The notes under the pieces: generated by a model | The model's database searches: none | What the model saw: the letters and a program-made list of their open reading frames with translations, nothing else | What the model was told of the DNA's origin: nothing | Assembly: GCA_021203115.1 (NCBI GenBank) | Contig: JAJQBV010000054.1 | Location: 1-5,682, forward strand | Reading direction: 5' to 3' | DNA: 5,682 nucleotides | From: Clostridiales bacterium | Lineage (GTDB): Bacteria > Bacillota > Clostridia > Lachnospirales > Lachnospiraceae | Made by a program: the position numbers and the translations under genes | Shown here: in pieces, positions 1 through 4,610 of the stretch | Layout: every line of letters starts with the position of its first letter | Position numbering within the stretch: the stretch's first letter is position 1

Positions 1-1371
1 CAAACACGGTGTAAAGTAGGGCTTTCCGAAGCTCTCAAGCTGTGCGAGGTGAATGAGGACAAAGAGCAGTCCGATCAGGAAACCGTAATATCCCCATGCT
101 GCGCCGAGGCCGATGAAGACAAATTTTAACAGGCGGAAGGCCGTAGCAAAGTCCTCATTGGGGATGGCAAAGGAGCAGAGCGCCGTGAAAGCCACGATAA
201 TGACGACCATCGGGCTGACAATATTGGCGTCCACCGCCGCCTGACCGATGATGAGTCCGCCCACAATGCCGATTGTATTCCCCGTGGCACCCGGCAGCCG
301 GACGCCGGCCTCCCGCAGCAGTTCGAAGGACAGCTCCATCAGCAAAATCTCGACGACGCCCGGAAACGGAACGCCCTGCCTGGCCGCCGCAAAGGAAATC
401 AGTAGCTTTGTCGGCAGAATTTCCGTGTGAAAATTGGTTGCCGCCAGATACAGCCCCGGCAGCACCATGGCAAAAAAGGAGGCAACATATCGCAAAATCC
501 GGGTGAATGTGGCAATCTCCCACCGGCTGTAATAGTCGTCCGCGGTCTTGATAAAGGAATTGTAGTCCGTCGGGAAAATCAAGGCCTCCGGCGAATTGTC
601 GAGGACGACCACCATCCTGCCCTCCAAAAGCGCCATCGCCGCCCGGTCCGGGCGCTCCGTAACCTGAAACTGCGGAAACGGCGAGTACCAGTATTTCTCG
701 GAGAGCTGCTGCACCACACCGATATCCTGCACGCCGTCGATGGAGAACCCCTCCAGCCGCCGCTCCATCTCCTCCAGAAACTCCGGATAAATCAGGCCGT
801 CATAATACATAAGATACAGATTTGTCTTCGACCGCACACCTACCTTGTGCTCCCGGACCTTGACATCCGCAGAGCGGATCCGCTTGCGGATCAGAGCCGC
901 GTTCTGCTTCACGGAGTTGGAGAAACGCTCGTTGCTTCCCCGGACCGATTTCTCCGACTCCACTTCCTGAAGAGACATGGCCGGATAGCCTTTGTCCGGA
1001 ATTTTCACGGCCCGGTCAAAGCCGTCAAAAAAGAGAATGCACTCTCCGGTCAGCAGCCCATCCGCCGCCTCCTGCATCGTGGCAAAGGGGACGGCGTCGG
1101 AAACACCCATCCCGTTCTCCCGAACCTTTCGGATCACCTCGTCGGCGGGCAGGCGCGTCAGCGAAGACAACAGATTTCCGACGGTGCTTTTCTCCAGCAT
1201 ACTCTCTCCGCCCGTGATCTCGATGTAGGAGAGAAACGCGCGGACGCTCATATCCTCGCCGAGACTCATCTCCAGCATCTTGATGTCCGCGCAGTCCGAA
1301 AACGCCTCCTTCCACCACTGTATATTCTGATCCAGTTTTTTTGAGACATCCCTGTTTTCCATCCCGTCCAT
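1..1371 (-). CDS. GerA-family spore germination protein (GerAA/GerKA or SpoVAF type), C-terminus cut off by the window edge
   Basis: This is a membrane protein of the GerA family. In spore formers these form the A subunit of inner-membrane germinant receptors, or the related SpoVAF ion-channel subunit. The visible part is 457 residues, and the family is usually about 480-530, so only the tail is missing. The soluble N-terminal domain (about 1-285) has the family segments GYPAMS (128-133), EKSVRGS (140-146), RSKTNLYLMYYDG (180-192), PFPQFQVTERPD (231-242) and DDYYSRW (278-284). The membrane part follows with LPGLYLAATNFHTEILPTKL (304-323), GVPFPGVVEILLMELSFELL (333-352), REAGVRLPG (353-361) and GGLIIGQAAVDANIVSP (371-387). 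Three ATGs are in frame, at 1386, 1371 and 1362. A GGAGG at 1379-1375 lies 3 nt before 1371 and 12 nt before 1362, so the start is uncertain. A sigma-G-like promoter lies just upstream. GYP and RGS resemble SpoVAF more than GerAA, but I cannot settle the subtype. Family call very secure. Confidence 0.95.
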   Translation of the reverse strand, partial: MDGMENRDVSKKLDQNIQWWKEAFSDCADIKMLEMSLGEDMSVRAFLSYIEITGGESMLEKSTVGNLLSSLTRLPADEVIRKVRENGMGVSDAVPFATMQEAADGLLTGECILFFDGFDRAVKIPDKGYPAMSLQEVESEKSVRGSNERFSNSVKQNAALIRKRIRSADVKVREHKVGVRSKTNLYLMYYDGLIYPEFLEEMERRLEGFSIDGVQDIGVVQQLSEKYWYSPFPQFQVTERPDRAAMALLEGRMVVVLDNSPEALIFPTDYNSFIKTADDYYSRWEIATFTRILRYVASFFAMVLPGLYLAATNFHTEILPTKLLISFAAARQGVPFPGVVEILLMELSFELLREAGVRLPGATGNTIGIVGGLIIGQAAVDANIVSPMVVIIVAFTALCSFAIPNEDFATAFRLLKFVFIGLGAAWGYYGFLIGLLFVLIHLAQLESFGKPYFTPCL

Positions 1372-1396
1372 ACGCCTCCGTATCATCCGCTTATGT

Positions 1397-1433
1397 AAAA
1401 GAAAAAGGAGCCGACATCGCTGTCTGCTCCTCT
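1397..1433 (-). terminator. Intrinsic terminator of gntR, overlapping the ger transcription start region
   Basis: Minus-strand hairpin: outer stem GGAGC (1430-1426) with GCTCC (1411-1407), an A/G mismatch, inner stem GACA (1424-1421) with TGTC (1416-1413), and a GCGA tetraloop (1420-1417, GNRA type). The run TTTTTCTTTT (1406-1397) follows directly. There is no T-run on the plus-strand side, so it works in one direction, ending transcripts from gntR. The predicted start of the ger transcript (about 1426) falls at the end of the 5' arm, so the ger mRNA would lack that arm and should not be terminated here. Confidence 0.85.
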
Positions 1434-1462
1434 AGTATGTGAATCTCTCTGTAATTTTATAC
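1433..1462 (-). promoter_or_regulatory. Candidate sigma-G (forespore) promoter of the ger gene
   Basis: On the minus strand GTATA (1462-1458) is followed after exactly 18 nt by CATACTA (1439-1433). This matches the Bacillus/Clostridium sigma-G pattern as I know it, GHATR about 18 nt before CATnnTA, at every constrained position. It lies between the gntR stop codon and the germination gene, and genes of this family are typically forespore-expressed under sigma-G. Transcription would start near 1426, giving a leader of about 55-65 nt. The match is read directly from the sequence. Use by sigma-G is inference. Confidence 0.72.
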
Positions 1463-1469
1463 ACGCAGG

Positions 1470-2144
1470 CTATTCCTGCTCGCGGATGATCTTCTTTACG
1501 CCCTCCGTCTGATTTTCCAGATGCTGGCGGGTATAGGCCGCCGCCTTCTGCGCATCCCCGCTCCGAACCGCCTCGTAGAGCTGATAATGCTCCTCGATCA
1601 GCTGCGGGTAAACGGAGGAATCCTTCAGATACTCCACACGGTAACGGTACATCTGCTCGCGCAGATTATTCAGCATCGCCAGCAGCTTCGGATTGTCCGA
1701 CGACATGTAGAGAACATCGTGGAAATTCTCATCCGCCTTGGCGATCAGCGGGATATCGCCGGTCCTGGTCTTCTCCCGAAACGCCTCCATCGCCACGCGC
1801 AGCTGCTGCATCTCATTCTCTGTGATATTCTGACAGGACAGGCGGACGGCAAGTTCCTCCAGCGCACAGCGGATCTGAAGCACATCCTCCATATCCTTCT
1901 CCGTCATCCGCGCAACCTCCGCGCCCTTGCGGGGAATCGTGATGGCCAGCCCCTCCTGCTCCAGCATCCGGATCGCCTCGCGGATCGGCGTCCGGCTGAC
2001 ACCCAGCTTGGAAGCCAGCTGCAGCTCCATCAGCCGCTCGCCGGGCTTTAAATCGCCCTTCAGAATCGCTGCCCGTAAAGTCTGAAACACAATGTCGCGA
2101 AGCGGCAGATACGCATCCATCTGCAGCTCCAGATTATCCTTCAT
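1470..2144 (-). CDS. GntR-family transcriptional regulator, FadR subfamily (FCD domain)
   Basis: A DNA-binding repressor or activator of 224 residues, the normal size for FCD-type GntR proteins. The N-terminal winged helix-turn-helix (about 12-80) carries the GntR signature: LKPGERLMELQLASKLGVSR (32-51), then TPIREAIRMLEQEGL (52-66) and the wing IPRKGAEVA (70-78). The all-helical FCD ligand domain (about 84-215) has the usual metal-site residues D138 and H142 (ADENFHD), H186 (EEHYQLY) and H208 (RQHLENQ), so a divalent metal and a small carboxylate ligand are likely. The ligand cannot be read from the sequence. I place the start at 2144, where GGGAGG (2156-2151) sits 6 nt upstream. An upstream in-frame ATG at 2174 would include this site in the coding region and has no comparable one. 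The gene follows ispE by 72 nt on the same strand, so the two are probably co-transcribed. A hairpin terminator follows the stop. Confidence 0.95.
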   Translation of the reverse strand: MKDNLELQMDAYLPLRDIVFQTLRAAILKGDLKPGERLMELQLASKLGVSRTPIREAIRMLEQEGLAITIPRKGAEVARMTEKDMEDVLQIRCALEELAVRLSCQNITENEMQQLRVAMEAFREKTRTGDIPLIAKADENFHDVLYMSSDNPKLLAMLNNLREQMYRYRVEYLKDSSVYPQLIEEHYQLYEAVRSGDAQKAAAYTRQHLENQTEGVKKIIREQE

Positions 2145-2181
2145 TTTCTGCCTCCCTCCCATTCGCTGTATCATTGAAATG

Positions 2182-2217
2182 AAAACCAGCGGTTTTGTCT
2201 GTCGTCGTCCGTCTGTC
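2182..2217. repeat. Small inverted and direct repeats in the ispE-gntR gap
   Basis: The 72-nt gap between ispE and gntR holds a perfect 6-bp inverted repeat, AAAACC (2182-2187) and GGTTTT (2191-2196), around a 3-nt loop. Beside it is a direct repeat of GTCTGTC (2197-2203 and 2211-2217) with a 7-nt spacer, which overlaps the first base of the ispE stop codon. The hairpin has only two GC pairs and no long T-run, so it is at best a weak terminator or a processing site. Function unknown. Confidence 0.4.
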
Positions 2218-3089
2218 TACCGGCGGTTGTTGTGGATTTCCGATGTGTATACGTTTTTCGCCAGCCCGGACTGCTTCAGCGCATCGTAAGCGCCGCGAAT
2301 CTCTTTCTCATTATGGTACAGGCCGAATACCGCCGGTCCGCTCCCGCTCATCATCGTTCCCAGCGCGCCGTTTTCCTTCATCAGATTCTTGATCTCCCGA
2401 ATCACCGGCTGCTCCCGCGCGGTCACGGTTTCCAGAATATTGTCCATGTTCTCCGCCACACCGCGGAGATTTTTCTTCTTAATCTCCTCCAGGATCCGGG
2501 CAATATCCGGATGCGGGGTCGCGTCCGTCAGCTTCAGCTGCTCATACACATGCTTTGTGGACACGGAAAACGCCGGTTTCGCAATCAGAACCGGACACTT
2601 CGGCATGGGCGGCAGGGCAGTCAGCTTCTCGCCGATCCCCTCCGCCAGCGCTGTCCCGCGCATAATACAGAACGGAACATCCGCGCCCAGCGTGAGACCC
2701 AGCTCCATCAGCCTGCTCTGTTTCAGGCCGAGATTAAAGATCCGGTTCATCCCGACCAGAACCGCCGCGGCATCCGAGCTCCCGCCCGCCATGCCGGCGG
2801 CCACCGGGATAAACTTCTGGAGCGTAATCCGCACGCCCTCCTTGATCTTGAACTCATCCTTCATTAATTTTGCCGCCTTGTACACCAGATTATTCTCGTC
2901 CACAGGCAGGTAAAACAGATTGGTCTGTACATGAATCTGGGGAGAACGGGTCTTTTTGATCTCCACCCGGTCATACAGGTGGATCGACTGCATGATCATG
3001 CGAACCTCATGGTAGCCGTCCTCCCGCTGGCCAATCACATCCAGCCCCAGATTTATTTTTGCCAATGCCTTTAAGCTGATCTCATCCAT
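2217..3089 (-). CDS. ispE: 4-diphosphocytidyl-2-C-methyl-D-erythritol kinase
   Basis: Cytosolic GHMP-superfamily kinase of the MEP (non-mevalonate) isoprenoid pathway. It phosphorylates the 2-hydroxyl of CDP-methylerythritol with ATP, giving the substrate of IspF. It is 290 residues, normal for IspE. Visible motifs: ALAKINLGLDV (8-18) with the conserved lysine K11 and GYHEV (25-29) in the substrate site; the ATP-binding loop PVAAGMAGGSSDAAA (95-109); GADVPF (135-140) with catalytic aspartate D137; RGTALAEGIGE (144-154); and the C-terminal glycine motif MSGSGPAVFGLY (247-258). The ATG at 3089 has AGAGG (3101-3097) 7 nt upstream. A strong sigma-A promoter precedes it, and gntR follows on the same strand. 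No other MEP genes are in the window, so this is an isolated pathway gene paired with a regulator. Confidence 0.97.
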   Translation of the reverse strand: MDEISLKALAKINLGLDVIGQREDGYHEVRMIMQSIHLYDRVEIKKTRSPQIHVQTNLFYLPVDENNLVYKAAKLMKDEFKIKEGVRITLQKFIPVAAGMAGGSSDAAAVLVGMNRIFNLGLKQSRLMELGLTLGADVPFCIMRGTALAEGIGEKLTALPPMPKCPVLIAKPAFSVSTKHVYEQLKLTDATPHPDIARILEEIKKKNLRGVAENMDNILETVTAREQPVIREIKNLMKENGALGTMMSGSGPAVFGLYHNEKEIRGAYDALKQSGLAKNVYTSEIHNNRR

Positions 3090-3106
3090 GTTGGTACCTC
3101 TGACTA

Positions 3107-3148
3107 TTTGTATGCTGTATACATTTATTGTATTATTTTAAATACAAT
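3107..3148. promoter_or_regulatory. Operator-like cluster of TGTAT/ATACA half-sites over the ispE promoter
   Basis: Read on the minus strand, a perfect 8-bp inverted repeat ATTGTATT (3148-3141) and AATACAAT (3134-3127) flanks the 6-nt -10 box. It is followed by the palindrome TGTATACA (3123-3116) and another half-site ATACAAA (3113-3107). Thus five TGTAT/ATACA half-sites fall within about 42 bp covering the -10 box and transcription start. TGTATACA is also the core of the Bacillus subtilis GntR operator (ATACTTGTATACAAGTAT), whose regulator is in the same FCD subfamily as the one encoded just downstream. Binding by that regulator is inference. The region is AT-rich, so part of the symmetry could be chance. 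Confidence 0.5.
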
Positions 3149-3163
3149 CCGGTGTTCTGTCAA
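3135..3163 (-). promoter_or_regulatory. Sigma-A promoter of ispE (and probably gntR)
   Basis: On the minus strand a perfect -35 box TTGACA (3163-3158) is followed by a 17-nt spacer and TAAAAT (3140-3135), five of six matches to TATAAT. The predicted start is near 3128, leaving a leader of about 40 nt before the ispE ATG. The -35 box begins only 7 nt after the thioesterase stop codon, so ispE has its own promoter even though the thioesterase lies upstream on the same strand with no terminator between them. Confidence 0.8.
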
Positions 3164-3170
3164 TCAGTTT

Positions 3171-3563
3171 TTATCGCTTTGCCGCCTTTGCCTGCGCCTT
3201 CGCCATAAACTTGTCGCTGTTTATGATAAAACGCTCATGGATTCCCTCGCCGATCAGCTCCGCATCGTCATATGCCTTCACGGAAAAGACCAGGCGGCGG
3301 CCGTCCACCACGGTCAGCTCGCTCTCACAGCGAACCGTCATTCCCAGAGGCGTCGCCGCCAGATGCTTCACGCGAAGCTCGATGCCGACGGTACCCTGTC
3401 CCTCGTCCAGATAGGGCTGCACGCTCCCGCTGGCCGTCTTCTCCATCAGGGCGATCATGCATGGCGTCGAAAACACCTCCAGCAATCCGCTGCCGACCGC
3501 CGCGGCGGAATTCTCATAGGTCACCTCTGTCTGCTGCTGTCCTTTGATTCCTGTCTCTAACAT
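3171..3563 (-). CDS. Hotdog-fold thioesterase of the fluoroacetyl-CoA thioesterase (FlK) family
   Basis: A 130-residue single-domain acyl-CoA thioesterase, probably a soluble dimer. The match to Streptomyces cattleya FlK is clear with a constant offset of 9 residues: T33, E41 and H67 fall where FlK has its catalytic Thr42, Glu50 and His76; G60 matches Gly69, and R111 in GIHERF matches the FlK arginine in GTHER. The segments VFSTPCMIALME (30-41), QPYLDEGQGTVG (49-60) and VKHLAATPLG (65-74) align without gaps. The FlK gate residue Phe36 is replaced by L27, in VGSGLLEVF, so specificity for fluoroacetyl-CoA is not expected; many clostridial homologues presumably act on other short acyl-CoAs. The true substrate is unknown. 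GGAGG (3574-3570) lies 6 nt before the ATG at 3563. An extended -10 promoter lies upstream, and ispE follows with its own promoter. The FlK comparison is from memory, not an alignment search. Confidence 0.9.
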   Translation of the reverse strand: MLETGIKGQQQTEVTYENSAAAVGSGLLEVFSTPCMIALMEKTASGSVQPYLDEGQGTVGIELRVKHLAATPLGMTVRCESELTVVDGRRLVFSVKAYDDAELIGEGIHERFIINSDKFMAKAQAKAAKR

Positions 3564-3597
3564 CCTGCACCTCCGTCTTGATTTTTAATATGGAAAA

Positions 3598-3626
3598 AGC
3601 ATACCATAAACCTTGTATTTCTTCAA
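3598..3626 (-). promoter_or_regulatory. Extended -10 promoter of the thioesterase gene
   Basis: On the minus strand TTGAAG (3626-3621), a 17-nt spacer ending in TGG (3606-3604), and TATGCT (3603-3598). The boxes are each four of six to consensus, but the TGn extension and ideal spacing support them. The predicted start is near 3591, about 28 nt before the ATG. The spacer contains one ATACAA (3617-3612), like the half-sites at ispE. Confidence 0.6.
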
Positions 3627-3642
3627 CGCACAAGTTTTTCTG

Positions 3643-3671
3643 TTGTGACTTTCCCGAGGCTGTGATATACT
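3643..3671 (+). promoter_or_regulatory. Extended -10 promoter of the CPBP protease gene
   Basis: On the plus strand TTGTGA (3643-3648), a 17-nt spacer and TATACT (3666-3671, five of six) preceded by TGA (3663-3665), an extended -10. The predicted start is near 3678, about 18 nt before the ATG. It is back-to-back with the thioesterase promoter, with the two -35 boxes 16 nt apart, so a regulator bound between them could affect both genes. Confidence 0.68.
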
Positions 3672-3695
3672 TGCTCACGGAAAAGGAGTTTTATT

Positions 3696-4544
3696 ATGAA
3701 GAAAATCGGCTGTTTTTTCAAAAGCATTGTACCCTGCCTGATTCTGATTCTTTTGCAGGTTGTCGTCCTGATTCCCATGGAAGTCGTATACGCACTGCGA
3801 AATATCGGCGACACCGGATTCAATGTCAGCGGGATCGTCAGCCTGATCGGCTCCTCCTCGTCGGACGCCTCCTTCAGCCAGACGGTCAACCTGATCTACG
3901 GCTGCCTGTCGCTGCTGATCTTCGGGATCTGGTATCACCGCGTTTTTGTCCGCCCGTTTCGCGGACGCCGCGCGGAAAACTATCCCCGCGGATTCTCCTT
4001 CCACACGATCATGGCGATCCTCCTCCTTGCGATCGGCATGCAGTATGTGACCGCGCTGATGGTCGGCGTGACCGCGGCGCTGCGCCCGGACTGGTTGAGC
4101 GCCTACAATACCCTGATGGAGAGCGCGGGGTACGGCGATGTCACTCTCATACTGGCTGTATACACGGTGATTCTGGCTCCCCTCTCGGAGGAGCTGGTGT
4201 TCCGCGGGCTGATCTTCCGCTACGCGCGCCATGCCCTCCCGTTCTGGCTCGCCAACATCTGGCAGGCGCTGCTTTTCGGACTAATCCACGGCAACTTTAT
4301 TCAGGGGATCTACGCCTTTGTGCTCGGTCTCTTCCTTGGATTTGTCTGTCACCGTGGCAGAGGGATCAAGTATTCCATCCCCGTCCACATTCTTTTTAAC
4401 ATCATCGGCGTCTGGTATTCCGACCTGATCGAGCTGACGACCTCATTCAACTATGCCGTCGCCATGGGCGCAGGACTTGCCCTGCCGCTCTTCGCGGTGT
4501 GGCTGTTCTATAGCGATTTTACTGTGAAAGTGTCGGATAAGTAA
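3696..4544 (+). CDS. CPBP-family (CAAX protease / bacteriocin-processing, Abi) intramembrane metalloprotease
   Basis: A multi-pass membrane protein of 282 residues with the three hallmark motifs of the CPBP (ABI) family: EELVFR (165-170), FGLIH (194-198) and HILFN (231-235). These give the glutamate pair with arginine and the two histidine-containing helices that build the metal-dependent active site within the membrane. Likely membrane segments are about 9-33, 64-80, 104-127, 149-163, 182-197, 203-218, 229-241 and 254-272. No signal peptide or extra domain is seen. Family members include the eukaryotic CAAX prenyl protease Rce1 and bacterial proteins for bacteriocin maturation or self-immunity. 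No bacteriocin or prenylated CAAX-box protein is evident in the window, so the substrate is unknown. The ATG at 3696 has AAGGAG (3683-3688) 7 nt upstream. It is a single-gene unit with its own promoter and terminator, divergent from the thioesterase. Confidence 0.93.
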   Translation: MKKIGCFFKSIVPCLILILLQVVVLIPMEVVYALRNIGDTGFNVSGIVSLIGSSSSDASFSQTVNLIYGCLSLLIFGIWYHRVFVRPFRGRRAENYPRGFSFHTIMAILLLAIGMQYVTALMVGVTAALRPDWLSAYNTLMESAGYGDVTLILAVYTVILAPLSEELVFRGLIFRYARHALPFWLANIWQALLFGLIHGNFIQGIYAFVLGLFLGFVCHRGRGIKYSIPVHILFNIIGVWYSDLIELTTSFNYAVAMGAGLALPLFAVWLFYSDFTVKVSDK

Positions 4545-4548
4545 ACAA

Positions 4549-4590
4549 AACCCCGTGCAGAACTTTCGTTTCCGCACGGGGTTCGTTTTT
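4549..4590. terminator. Probably bidirectional intrinsic terminator between the CPBP gene and glgP
   Basis: A perfect 10-bp stem, AACCCCGTGC (4549-4558) with GCACGGGGTT (4574-4583), encloses a 15-nt loop. On the plus strand CGTTTTT follows; on the minus strand the stem is followed by TTGTTTA. It sits between two convergent stop codons, so it probably ends both transcripts, the plus-strand side being the stronger. Confidence 0.88.
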
Positions 4591-4610
4591 CTCGTCAAAG
4601 CTTTGGCGCT

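Noticed and set aside
427..1344. Long plus-strand open frame (305 codons) opposite the ger gene
   Set aside because: It lies antisense to a clear GerA-family protein, its translation is Arg/His/Leu-rich low-information sequence without recognisable motifs, and no ribosome binding site fits. It is a shadow of GC-rich codons on the other strand.
2245..2254. Other GTATAC occurrences inside genes (for example within ispE near 2247 and in the CPBP gene near 3785 and 4158)
   Set aside because: They are single copies inside coding sequence (Val-Tyr type codons), without clustered half-sites or promoter context, so I do not call them operators.
3578..4399. Plus-strand frame of 273 codons overlapping the CPBP gene
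   Set aside because: The same strand carries the CPBP protein with all three active-site motifs and a good ribosome binding site. The overlapping frame gives Arg/Pro-rich sequence with no family resemblance.
4596..4605. Perfect palindrome CAAAGCTTTG just after the glgP stop codon
   Set aside because: With no loop and only 10 bp it cannot form a useful hairpin without losing central pairs, and the stronger terminator is right beside it. Probably chance.
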